Source: Gloeocapsopsis dulcis (GTDB lineage: Bacteria; Cyanobacteriota; Cyanobacteriia; Cyanobacteriales; Chroococcidiopsidaceae). From it: 64,000 nucleotides of DNA. The DNA is taken from positions 4,552,001 through 4,616,000 of the forward strand of contig NZ_CP119968.1 of the NCBI RefSeq assembly GCF_032163395.1, written 5' to 3'. Below are positions 56,652 to 64,000 of this stretch, one piece after another (position 1 is the first letter of the stretch; every line of letters starts with the position of its first letter). A program made the translations under genes and the position numbers. The notes under the pieces were generated by a model, which saw only the letters and a program-made list of their open reading frames with translations, was not told the DNA's origin and searched no databases.

Positions 56652-57059
56652 CTATGAATTTTCAATAATAAATTTTTCGACTTGCAGAGCTGCTTGATCA
56701 ATTGCGTTGATAATTGCTTCAACAGCATTTTTCTGTTGTTCTAATGGTGCAAGCTCTTGAGCTAAAGTGCGACGATCAGCATCACGATTAATTGTCTGAA
56801 CCGTGCGTACAAGACGACCAATACTGCCGCCACCCCTAAATTTAGAGCCTCTTTGACGCACACTATGTGTATATTCTGCTCGAATCTGCTTTTGGCTTTG
56901 AGAAATTTCCCTTTTGACAAGGGCGTACTCTTTCTTTTTTAATTTCAGTTCTTTGATTGCGATTTTTGCTTCTGCCATTGATCGAGCTGAAATACGCAGC
57001 TCACCCTCAGCGGTGATTGTCACAAAACTATTTTGGTTGGGTAACATATCAGAAAACAT
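56652..57059 (-). CDS. hypothetical protein, coiled-coil
   Basis: The 135-residue protein has a short strand-rich start (FVTITAEGELRISARS), then a long charged helix with KELKLKKKEYALVKREISQSQKQIRAEY, a basic Gly-rich turn (RQRGSKFRGGGSIGRLVR), and a second helix (LAQELAPLEQQKNAVEAIINAIDQAALQVEKFI). There is no signal peptide or membrane span. The pattern is protein-like, and homologues of this kind occur scattered in cyanobacteria beside accessory genes, but I know no function. Start ATG 57059. Confidence 0.6.
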   Translation of the reverse strand: MFSDMLPNQNSFVTITAEGELRISARSMAEAKIAIKELKLKKKEYALVKREISQSQKQIRAEYTHSVRQRGSKFRGGGSIGRLVRTVQTINRDADRRTLAQELAPLEQQKNAVEAIINAIDQAALQVEKFIIENS

Positions 57060-57392
57060 TAATGTGCTTGTAACCTATTCTTGTTTAGAATACCCAAACA
57101 TTGTTAGGGACTTAGCACTACCTTACGCAAGTAGTCTAGCGGTCAAACTATATTATTGAACTGGCATTTTCTAACTAACTGCCTTATATAGGAAATTTGA
57201 ATAGAATTTTTCCGTATAACATCCGGCATCAGCTATTGTACAGATATTTTCCATTTCACTACCTTATATGAGTTATTAAATAGAAGTTTTCTGTAAAGAC
57301 AAACGACCCTTTTATCTTCGGTTTGCTATCTAGCAGATACATAACTTTATCAGTAAGGCGATCGCACCTCGTTCTTCATACAAAGCCCGAAC
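57060..57392. other. gene-free stretch with second 40-bp repeat array
   Basis: No gene seen in 333 bases; the array at 57158-57300 fills most of it. Confidence 0.6.
57158..57300 (+). repeat. degenerate ~40-bp tandem repeat, same family as at 3650
   Basis: Units begin near 57158, 57204, 57243 and 57283 with GAACTGGCATTTTC, GAATTTTTCCGTATAAC, GATATTTTCC and GAAGTTTTCTGTA. A weaker unit may precede at 57106. GAATTTTTCCGTATAAC here and GGAATTTTTCCGTGTAAC at 3729 differ by one base over the core. Confidence 0.55.
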
Positions 57393-57725
57393 TTACTGTT
57401 GGAATATTGCAATCAATTTGTCAATAACCTCATTTGTTTTTTCCGAGGTTAATGTTCCTGCTTTATAAGCAATGATTTGTTCATTAGCAGTGAACACTCG
57501 GTTAGATTTAACGTAACTGGTTTTATTTAAACTACCCGTTTCAAAATCATCGTCTTCAATTAATGTTGTATAGCTGTCATTTGCAGTTTGGTTGGTAATT
57601 AAGCAGAGAATCAAATCATTTCTGGTTAGTTCAGCAACCACCAAAGCAGGTCGTCTTTTGGTACTAATTAAATCTGAGAAGGGAAAAGGGACAACCACTA
57701 CATCTCCTTTTACAAATGCTGCCAT
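57393..57725 (-). CDS. MazF/PemK-like type II toxin
   Basis: The 110-residue protein begins FVKGDVVVVPFPFSDLISTKRRPALVV, the beta-barrel start of MazF/PemK toxins with the conserved R-P, then DLILCLITNQ and TSYVKSNRVFTANEQIIAYKAGTLT. The spacing follows the DUF-like PemK subgroup of cyanobacteria, in which the partner antitoxin overlaps upstream. RNA cleavage is expected but not shown. Its start overlaps the antitoxin stop by 16 bases. Confidence 0.85.
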   Translation of the reverse strand: MAAFVKGDVVVVPFPFSDLISTKRRPALVVAELTRNDLILCLITNQTANDSYTTLIEDDDFETGSLNKTSYVKSNRVFTANEQIIAYKAGTLTSEKTNEVIDKLIAIFQQ

Positions 57726-57913
57726 GCTTCATCCTCTTCTGGAGTTAACCAATCTTCCGCTAAAATCGGCTCACTCAGTAGGCTAATCTCAAGCTGCTCT
57801 TGCTGAAGCTCTCTAGACTTGATAAACAGCAAAAAGTCTAATACTTCTTTCAAGGTAGAATCAGATGCTTTTTCTATCTCTTTTAATAATTGCTCTTTGA
57901 TATTGATGCTCAT
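57710..57913 (-). CDS. antitoxin partner of the MazF/PemK-like toxin
   Basis: The 67-residue protein has a helical start (MSINIKEQLLKEIEKASDSTLKEVLDFLLFIKSRE), as in DUF2281/VapB-like antitoxins, and an acidic, Trp-containing tail (LAEDWLTPEEDEAWQHL) that should bind the toxin. ATG 57913 is preferred over GTG 57940; no clear ribosome-binding site decides. Its 3' end overlaps the toxin gene. Confidence 0.75.
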   Translation of the reverse strand: MSINIKEQLLKEIEKASDSTLKEVLDFLLFIKSRELQQEQLEISLLSEPILAEDWLTPEEDEAWQHL

Positions 57914-57949
57914 GTTGTCTTTTTTTTGGTGGTGCTTCACAATTCAGCT

Positions 57950-58045
57950 TTATTCGATCGGGAAATTAGAAATCAATTGTTTGCTCTCTTGGATTAGCTG
58001 CATGGTTTCCTTAATGGCAACTACGACTTTTTGATAGTGCAACAT
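57950..58045 (-). pseudogene. 31-residue remnant, possibly the end of a restriction-modification protein
   Basis: ATG 58045 to TAA 57950 encodes MLHYQKVVVAIKETMQLIQE and then SKQLISNFPIE. YQKVVVAxKETxxLMxEID is an ending I associate with type ISP/IIG adenine methyltransferase-nucleases, but only this scrap remains. Low certainty. Confidence 0.3.
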
Positions 58046-58396
58046 ATCATCAAAGGATAGCGTTCGGTTAGCTTTCTTGCACTTTATCTAATACCTGAGA
58101 AACAAGCTGAGTAATGCTTACTTTAAATAATCTCGATTAAACTATTTGAGCTGGGCGGTATGGACTTGTTAATCAATCTAGTTGTTGCACTAACAAGCTA
58201 AGGAATAAGCCGACATCGGTAACAACAAGTAAGTGCACTGAAGTGCGATCGCTCAACTTAGCCACTGCTACTGGGTTAATGGTAAAGCTCAACGGTAGGA
58301 AGCAGCCTTTCGCTTCCGACCAACTAGCTGCCATCTGTTGCAGCGAGGTGTTGTCCTACTTTAGACTTAGGCATATGCAAGCACCCTGTCTGTATT
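58046..58396. other. gene-free stretch with direct-repeat copy 2
   Basis: Contains the repeat at 58214-58279. Short frames here have no recognisable domain. Confidence 0.4.
58214..58279 (+). repeat. imperfect direct repeat, copy 2
   Basis: 66 bases matching 56242-56310, including the HIP1 octamer GCGATCGC in the same place; a 3-base deletion (TCA) distinguishes it from copy 1. Confidence 0.65.
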
Positions 58397-58522
58397 ATGA
58401 GCTATCGCAACATCATCATAATCGAACCAGATAAGCGTGGCAGCAAACCCTGCATTCGGCGAATGCGGATTACGGTTGACAACGATTTTGTTACCACCAG
58501 GACTGACGCAGTGGTAAGCTAA
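58397..58522 (+). pseudogene. DUF433 antitoxin-like protein, N-terminal remnant
   Basis: ATG 58397 opens 41 codons: MSYRNIIIIEPDKRGSKPCI followed by RRMRITVDNDFV. DUF433 proteins start with the same (N/S)YxNIIxxEPxKRGGKPCIRGxRITV. The frame then leaves the family and stops at 58522. The remaining two thirds, with the second helix-turn-helix part, are lost. No toxin partner follows. Confidence 0.7.
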
Positions 58523-58748
58523 ACTGAAGAGATGAGTTCACCAAACTCGACTACTGCCAATATCTGTTGAGTTGATTGAGCAACTCAAGCATCTGTTCAC
58601 ATGTCCCTTGCGTAAGTCGTGTTTATTTTAGTGTGCGCTCGTCAACTTCATTTGGGTAGCCCCGACTTTAGTCGCAGGACATCTACGATTCATGCTCTCT
58701 TGTGCAGATATAACACCTTGAAGGTAAAAATGTTATTATGCGATTGCC

Positions 58749-60299
58749 TCAAGCTGAGTAATCACTACCACAACCATATTTCCACGCATCAATTAATCTA
58801 TGACAGTAGTAACGCGGTATTGGTGGTAAGTTTTTACTCCATAAATGTAATGGGATAAAGTGAAATAAGCTGGTGTATATTCCTAAATTTAAATAATGAA
58901 TCATCCAGATTAATAAATTATTTAATCCAACTTGAGGAATGACTTTAGCAACTAATATTGGATGTGTGAATCCTACTTTTAAAAGTGTCTTTGTTAAAGC
59001 CGGAAACTGCACAATATCTTGCAAAAATGGTTTTAATACAGAGTCTCCTAAAACATGCATTTTTTGAAATACGGCTGACAAGAGTTGATTAATTTGATCG
59101 GGATCAACTTTTTGATCTACACCAACACTCATTGCTTTTTGGAATAACCAGGTAACACTGATATTGGGTTGATAGGGTTGTAAAAGTGCTAAAGCTTTTA
59201 CAGAAAGGCGATCGCAACTTAGCGCTTCATCAATGCCAAAAGTTAACCGCTTAAGGTGACGGATCATAGCCCCAAACCCACCAAAGCTAACGGGAGACTG
59301 ACTACTACTACTATCTCCAACAGGTAAGATCCGATTCCACGGTAGACGCAACGGATGTTGATAAGAGGGAAAAAAACCAAACAGCGCTCTTTGCAGTTGT
59401 AACTGATTTAATTCTATATTTTGATACTTTGGCATTAAGCGGAGATAATCCTCAAACAAATTTTCTAAGCTAGGACGTTCAGGGTAAGTATCCATGTAAG
59501 TAAACAAATATGTCGTTCTGCCATCGCGTGCAGGAAAAGCTTCCCAAAAGTACTGACATTGCTGCTGTAGCGGTGTAAAAGAGACAAGTAAGTCTCCCGT
59601 GTCATTTTGGGGAAAGCCAGTAGCACAACTTCCGACAACTAAGCAAGCGCCATCAGGTTTTTTCCCTTGTCTTGCTTGCTGAACAATTGGGGAACCATAT
59701 CCCATCGCATCCAGGAGTAAGCGCGTCTTAATTAGTTCGTCGTTTCCTGGAGTTTTGACGGCTACACCATCCGGATGCACTGTTGCACTAGCAAAAGGTG
59801 TGTTCTCAAATAATCTACCCCCAGCCGCTAGAAATTTTGATTTGAGCGTTTCTAATAAATAAACTGGATCGACACCAACATTTAACACATCGCTTACCCA
59901 GACTTCTGTACCCTGATGGAAGCTAACACGGGCAGGGTTATATTCTGTGGCGATCGCTTGTTCTAACTCTGCTGTAGTGAGTAGATTTAACTCCAAAAAA
60001 ACTTCTAACTCTTTACGCGAAATATTCCACTCTTGATCTCTACCACGCAAGATTCCTCTTTCAAGCAATGCAACTCGCCATCCCAATTGCGCTAAACTGC
60101 AGCCAATTAAAATTCCTAACGTTCCACCGCAAATAACAACATCCCAATCAATTTTTTCCAAAACCTGATGATTTTGAGCGATCGCTGTGGGAACTGGGGT
60201 ATTTCCCTCTCTAATTGATGTCAGCAAGCGATCTGTACGGCGTAAGCCATTCAGGACATCACCAGGCAATTGGGAAAGGATTTCTTCGGTAAGGCTCAT
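58749..60299 (-). CDS. cruP: CruP-like FAD-dependent protein (lycopene cyclase family)
   Basis: The 516-residue protein has an FAD-binding Rossmann start DVVICGGTLGILIGCSLAQLGWRVALLERG, then GRDQEWNISRKELEVFLEL, NPARVSFHQGTEVWVSDVLNVGVDPVYLLETL, LLLDAMGYGSPIVQQARQG and ILPVGDSSSSQSPVSFGGFGAM. These fit CruP, the paralogue of the CruA lycopene cyclase in cyanobacteria and plants; plant CruP protects against oxidative stress, and cyclase activity is weak or debated. ATG 60299 (MSLTEEILSQLPGDVL) is preferred to the frame start at 60344. It follows the ketoacyl synthase gene on the same strand by 88 bases. Confidence 0.8.
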   Translation of the reverse strand: MSLTEEILSQLPGDVLNGLRRTDRLLTSIREGNTPVPTAIAQNHQVLEKIDWDVVICGGTLGILIGCSLAQLGWRVALLERGILRGRDQEWNISRKELEVFLELNLLTTAELEQAIATEYNPARVSFHQGTEVWVSDVLNVGVDPVYLLETLKSKFLAAGGRLFENTPFASATVHPDGVAVKTPGNDELIKTRLLLDAMGYGSPIVQQARQGKKPDGACLVVGSCATGFPQNDTGDLLVSFTPLQQQCQYFWEAFPARDGRTTYLFTYMDTYPERPSLENLFEDYLRLMPKYQNIELNQLQLQRALFGFFPSYQHPLRLPWNRILPVGDSSSSQSPVSFGGFGAMIRHLKRLTFGIDEALSCDRLSVKALALLQPYQPNISVTWLFQKAMSVGVDQKVDPDQINQLLSAVFQKMHVLGDSVLKPFLQDIVQFPALTKTLLKVGFTHPILVAKVIPQVGLNNLLIWMIHYLNLGIYTSLFHFIPLHLWSKNLPPIPRYYCHRLIDAWKYGCGSDYSA

Positions 60300-60387
60300 T
60301 TTGGAACATTTGGGAGTGAGGAAATTGAGGGTATGGGCAAACAAGATGCCTACCCTACGTAGATCTTAAAGAAGTGATCGCCTCGTT

Positions 60388-61548
60388 TCAATGATTAAAT
60401 TTTCCCAAGGCTACTACAGCATTTTGCCCACCAAAACCAAAACTTAGACAGAGAGTCGAGTGAATTCTACCTTGACGCGGTGTAGTGACAAAATCTAAAT
60501 CAAACTCCGGTGCTTGTAAGCCTACGCATGGTGGTAATAACTGATGGTGTAATGCCATTAAGCAAAAAGCCGTACCTAAAGCACCAGAAGCGCCTAGAGT
60601 GTGTCCTGTTGCTCCCTTTGTGGAACTGACAGCAACACCTTGGGGAAACAAGGTTTGGAGTAAATTCGCCTCGTTTTGATCGTTAAGCTTAGTAGCTGTA
60701 CCGTGGGCGTGAATATAGTCAATATCTGTTGGAGACAATTTGCTACGCTCTAAACATTGCTTGATAGCTGCGATCGCACTTTTGCTTCTAGGTTCTGGTG
60801 TATTTGGATGATACGCATCACACATCAAACTAAAACCAAGAATTTGACCGTAGATTTTTGCCTGACGTTTTTGTGCTGACTTTGCCGACTCCAATACAAA
60901 AACAGCAGCGCCTTCTCCTAAAACTAGTCCTTCTCGATACCGATCAAAAGGATAAGCCCCAGTTTGTGCCAGTGCCCCCATTTGTTGAAAACCAGCTAAT
61001 GTCAATGGTGTAATCGGTGCTTCCACCGCACCTGCGATCGCGCTTTGGCATTGTCCCATTTGAATCAATTCATAAGCCTGCGCAATTGCCCAAAGTCCGG
61101 TTGCACACGCTGCCATAGGTGCTAACACCGTATTTTTTGCCCCAATTTGATGTGCAACTGCGATCGCCTGCTGATGCGGCAATGTTTCTAGCCAGTGTTC
61201 TAGTTTGATGACTTGAGTATCGTCTTGCTGATCTCTCTGCCCGTATATCTGTCGCGCCAAATCTTCCCATAACGCTTGATGACTGCGGCTTGAGCCAATG
61301 ACTACGCCACACTCTGACAATGGTAGCTGTAATCCTGCATCTTTAATCGCAGATGACACAACTCGCTGAGTGAGGTAACTTAACTTAGCTGGCTGTCGTG
61401 TTATGAGTGCTAATGGTCGTGGTTTTAGTTCAGGAAATGGATGTTGCACTCGAACTCCAGAATTCCCAGCGACTAAATTGTACCAGCTTGTCTCTAAGCT
61501 TGTACCTAAAGACGAAACTAAACCAATACCCGTAACAACAACATCCAC
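60388..61548 (-). CDS. beta-ketoacyl-ACP synthase, KAS II-type
   Basis: The 386-residue thiolase-fold enzyme has the active Cys in MAACATGLWAIA, His in HAHGTATKLND, and Lys/His in SSTKGATGHTLGASG. The residues around EGLVLGEGAAVFVLE and SFGFGGQNAVVAL are also typical. It is shorter than FabF (about 413) and diverged at the N-terminus, so it is probably the second cyanobacterial KAS paralogue and not the main FabF. Its acyl substrate is unknown. Start ATG 61548 gives MDVVVTGIGLVSSLG. Confidence 0.9.
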   Translation of the reverse strand: MDVVVTGIGLVSSLGTSLETSWYNLVAGNSGVRVQHPFPELKPRPLALITRQPAKLSYLTQRVVSSAIKDAGLQLPLSECGVVIGSSRSHQALWEDLARQIYGQRDQQDDTQVIKLEHWLETLPHQQAIAVAHQIGAKNTVLAPMAACATGLWAIAQAYELIQMGQCQSAIAGAVEAPITPLTLAGFQQMGALAQTGAYPFDRYREGLVLGEGAAVFVLESAKSAQKRQAKIYGQILGFSLMCDAYHPNTPEPRSKSAIAAIKQCLERSKLSPTDIDYIHAHGTATKLNDQNEANLLQTLFPQGVAVSSTKGATGHTLGASGALGTAFCLMALHHQLLPPCVGLQAPEFDLDFVTTPRQGRIHSTLCLSFGFGGQNAVVALGKFNH

Positions 61549-61592
61549 AAAGAATTTTCTTAACTCAACACTTCACCACTCTGAATTGGTGG

Positions 61593-61607
61593 ACTACCCT
61601 GCGGGAA
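61593..61607. repeat. CTACCCTGCGGGAAG dispersed repeat
   Basis: Exact reverse complement of 25391-25405. The surrounding GC-rich piece (GCGGCTTCCCGCAGGGTAG) is of the kind scattered between genes of cyanobacteria. Confidence 0.6.
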
Positions 61608-61679
61608 GCCGCTGCGCGTCTATGTTTATCTAGCAGCGAAGTCATGCGCACTCGCATTCTTTTTTTTGTGTGCTAACCA

Positions 61680-63605
61680 TTACGATACTAAAACTGAAGG
61701 CTGTGTGGCTCCAGTACGCGAACGAACCTCTAGATAGACGAGCAACGCATTGACATCAGCAGGGTTGACGCCACCGATCCGCGCAGCTTGCCCAATTGTT
61801 AGAGGTCGAACTTTAGCAAGTTTCTCGCGAGCTTCTTTTGAGAGAGTTTCAATGGCAGCATAATCTAAATTGGGTGGCAATGGGCGGTTTGCTTGCCGTA
61901 AAATTTGGTCAATTTGGTTTTGCTGACGCTGCAAATAGCCAGAATACTTAATATCAATTTCAGCACCTTCTTTCTCCACCATATCAACAGCAGGGTTTCC
62001 TAAGCCGTGATGTTCGAGATTTTTGTAGTGAAACCCAGGACGTCGCAGTAAGTCAGCGAGTGTAATCGAGCCTTTAATTACCTGTTGTGTCGTTGCTGCG
62101 ATCGCTTGTCCTAGCGGTTCGTGTTCTTTAACTCGTGTAGCATAAAGTCGTTCTTTTTCCGCCGCAATGTTCGCTTGTTTGCGGGTAAAGAGTTCCCACC
62201 TAGGGTCATCAATTAACCCAATTTCGCGTCCTAATGGCGTTAAACGCTGATCGGCATTATCGGAACGCAGTAATAATCGATATTCTGAACGGCTAGTGAG
62301 CATCCGATAAGGTTCGCGGAGATCTTTAGTACACAAATCGTCTACCAGAGTACCAATGTAACTTTGTTCGCGAGGAAAAATAACCATTTCTTGATGCCGC
62401 ACATAACGAACGGCATTGATACCAGCGACAATTCCCTGCGCTGCTGCTTCTTCATACCCTGTCGTGCCATTAATTTGTCCAGCACAGAATAAACCTGCGA
62501 CTTTCTTCGTCATCAACGTTGGGTAGCACTGTGTCGCGGGTAAATAGTCGTATTCCACCGCATAAGCTGGACGCAGCATAACGCACTTTTCGAGTCCTGG
62601 AAGCGTGCGCAGCATCTGGAGTTGCAGTGCTTCAGGTAAGCCTGTCGAAAAGCCTTGAATATACAGTTCTGGAATATCACGCCCTTCTGGTTCAATAAAG
62701 ATCTGATGGCTTTCTTTATCAGCAAAGCGGACAATTTTATCTTCAATGCTTGGGCAGTAGCGCGGTCCTTTGGCATCTACCCAGCCGCCATAAACTGGAG
62801 ACAAATGAAGATTCTCGCGGATCAGTTGGTGTGTTTGGGCAGTAGTGCGCGTCAGGTAACAAGGCATTTGCTCGCGTTCTACCCATACATTTGGGTCAAA
62901 ACTAAACCAACGTACTTCCAAGTCGCCTGGTTGAGGTTCTAATTTAGCGTAATCGAGCGATCGCTTATCAACTCGTGCTGGCGTTCCTGTTTTTAATCGT
63001 CCGGTTTCAAAGCCTAGTTGATTGAGTGTCTCTGTGAGTCCCTCTGCCGCAAATTCTCCTGCACGTCCTGCTGGCATTGATTTATTGCCAACCCAAATGC
63101 GACCACCGAGGAATGTCCCAGTCGTTAAAATCACCGTGGGAGATTTGAATCCGACGCCAAAGTAAGTTTCAACTCCCACAACTTCATCGTTTGCGCCTAG
63201 TACCAGATCTGTTACCATCGCTTCGCGAATTGTCAAGTTCTCTTGGTTCTCGACAATTCCTTTCATGATTGCTGCATATTCCCGCTTATCTGTTTGGGCA
63301 CGTAATGCCCATACTGCAGGTCCTCTGGAAGAGTTGAGTATCCGCTTTTGCAGGTAGGTACGATCTGCCATTTTGCCGATTTCCCCACCCAAGGCATCGA
63401 CCTCATGCGTCAACTGAGATTTGGCAGGACCTCCCACAGCAGGGTTACATGGTTGCCAAGCAATTTTATCCAAGTTAAGGGTCAGCAGCAGCGTCCGACA
63501 GCCCAATCGTGCGGTAGCTAGGGCAGCTTCACAACCAGCATGACCTGCTCCGACAACGATGACATCAAACGCATCGATAAATTCTACATTGGTGGGCGAT
63601 CGCAT
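61680..63605 (-). CDS. mnmG: tRNA uridine-5-carboxymethylaminomethyl(34) synthesis enzyme MnmG (GidA)
   Basis: The 641-residue FAD enzyme, with MnmE, modifies the wobble uridine of several tRNAs. Seen: [23 protein letters not shown] (FAD), [133 protein letters not shown] and the C-terminal GAB domain with [20 protein letters not shown]. All hallmark motifs are present. ATG 63605 is the natural start. Confidence 0.97.
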   Translation of the reverse strand: MRSPTNVEFIDAFDVIVVGAGHAGCEAALATARLGCRTLLLTLNLDKIAWQPCNPAVGGPAKSQLTHEVDALGGEIGKMADRTYLQKRILNSSRGPAVWALRAQTDKREYAAIMKGIVENQENLTIREAMVTDLVLGANDEVVGVETYFGVGFKSPTVILTTGTFLGGRIWVGNKSMPAGRAGEFAAEGLTETLNQLGFETGRLKTGTPARVDKRSLDYAKLEPQPGDLEVRWFSFDPNVWVEREQMPCYLTRTTAQTHQLIRENLHLSPVYGGWVDAKGPRYCPSIEDKIVRFADKESHQIFIEPEGRDIPELYIQGFSTGLPEALQLQMLRTLPGLEKCVMLRPAYAVEYDYLPATQCYPTLMTKKVAGLFCAGQINGTTGYEEAAAQGIVAGINAVRYVRHQEMVIFPREQSYIGTLVDDLCTKDLREPYRMLTSRSEYRLLLRSDNADQRLTPLGREIGLIDDPRWELFTRKQANIAAEKERLYATRVKEHEPLGQAIAATTQQVIKGSITLADLLRRPGFHYKNLEHHGLGNPAVDMVEKEGAEIDIKYSGYLQRQQNQIDQILRQANRPLPPNLDYAAIETLSKEAREKLAKVRPLTIGQAARIGGVNPADVNALLVYLEVRSRTGATQPSVLVS

Positions 63606-63826
63606 AAGTTATGGCTTTAAATCGAGCAGCAAGGACTCATATTTAATTCTAATTGTTGATCGTTGACAACCGAGAAAACAATGAGCCAAATTATTCCTCA
63701 GCAAGCTTGCTTAATTGTGACAAGCCCCTGGACACAACTTTTATCTTGGGACTTAGGCTAATCGCTTTTATAACTTTTCACGCTATTTTAAACAGCAAGT
63801 CCCCCTGAGTATAGCTATAGAAGCTT
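63606..63826. other. intergenic region between mnmG and the last gene
   Basis: Divergent control region of 221 bases. No clear operator. A 26-codon frame (ATG 63680) exists without support. Confidence 0.4.
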
Positions 63827-64000
63827 GTGAAATACTTCTTTCTCACTGATGGCTGGACAGTCTGCCGCGTATGGGCATCTGATGGTCTGTGGAACGAAAC
63901 CGCATGGCGGCGTCAACCAAATATTAAACGCTTGAATATTTGTCTCGTAGAAGCCAGTGAAAAGTTGTGGTTGTATTGCGTCGAAGACGTAATATTGACT
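63827..64000 (+). CDS. conserved cyanobacterial hypothetical protein, N-terminal 58 residues (runs off window)
   Basis: GTG 63827 starts an open frame that reaches the window end: KYFFLTDGWTVCRVWASDGL, then WNETAWRRQPNIKRLNICLVE and LWLYCVEDVILT. DGWTxxRxWxxxGLWNExAWRRxPxIxRLN is a pattern I associate with a short conserved hypothetical protein of cyanobacteria. No function is known. It is divergent from mnmG. Confidence 0.7.
   Translation, partial: MKYFFLTDGWTVCRVWASDGLWNETAWRRQPNIKRLNICLVEASEKLWLYCVEDVILT

Noticed and set aside
58243-58434. 63-codon plus-strand frame near the second direct repeat
   Set aside because: Overlaps the DUF433 remnant in another frame and includes repeat sequence.
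63680-63760. 26-codon frame in the mnmG upstream region
   Set aside because: No ribosome-binding site, no hydrophobic or conserved pattern.

Overview
The window is chromosomal DNA from a cyanobacterium. The evidence is a photosynthetic gene set: petH whose ferredoxin-NADP reductase carries an N-terminal CpcD-like domain, prk, the photosystem II subunit gene psb30, a CAAD/CURT-type thylakoid protein, a CruP-like FAD protein and a DUF2808 protein. The octamer GCGATCGC (HIP1) is scattered through the whole window, and heptanucleotide tandem repeats sit between genes. The content would suit a Chroococcidiopsis-, Gloeocapsopsis- or Nostoc-like lineage, but no genus can be named from the sequence alone. 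I saw no rRNA, tRNA or CRISPR array.

Layout. 1-3.5 kb: start of an alpha/beta hydrolase, two tandem S41-like lipoproteins and a divergent AraC regulator broken by an in-frame amber codon. 3.5-5.2 kb: 40-bp repeat array, a 31-residue membrane peptide, CAAD protein. 5.3-14 kb: SLH protein, hom, petH/prk divergent pair with a possible NtcA site, a GxxExxY gene bounded by inverted repeats, valS. 14-17 kb: two insertion sequences, one at the end of valS and one at the end of mazF. 17-29.6 kb: ABC1 kinase, recN, a 46-residue membrane peptide, MOSC protein, phoX with a clear Pho box, ABC-2 exporter, bioF, stress protein. 30-34 kb: two degenerate DICT-like histidine kinases around an ArsR regulator. 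34-46 kb: murE, glutaredoxin, cysH, sbcD-like, hybrid kinase plus GGDEF/EAL regulator, recJ, acetyltransferase. 46-49 kb: psb30, YkgJ protein, split Mn2+/H+ exporter, membrane protein. 48.6-58.7 kb: accessory zone with decayed transposases, remnants of polyol dehydrogenase, glycosyltransferase, methyltransferase and DUF433 genes, a CheB-like esterase and Crp regulator sharing twin palindromic operators, xylB, Uma2 and a second MazF-type pair. 58.7-64 kb: CruP-like protein, ketoacyl synthase, mnmG and the start of a conserved + strand gene.

How genes work together. The Calvin cycle kinase and FNR genes share one promoter region. phoX has three direct 8-mers with 3-bp spacers, as expected for PhoB/SphR control, but a 137-bp inverted-repeat element lies between box and gene. 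The hybrid kinase and the c-di-GMP regulator overlap by 4 bp and probably form one signalling unit. The most unusual region is 30-33.7 kb: one kinase keeps its phospho-acceptor His but lacks ATP-binding boxes, while its neighbour keeps the ATP-binding boxes but has Gln in place of His. This suggests a histidine kinase split over two proteins; that is an inference.

Several genes here are shorter than a usual ORF cut-off (psb30, the 31- and 46-residue membrane peptides, the DUF433 remnant) and were read directly from the bases.
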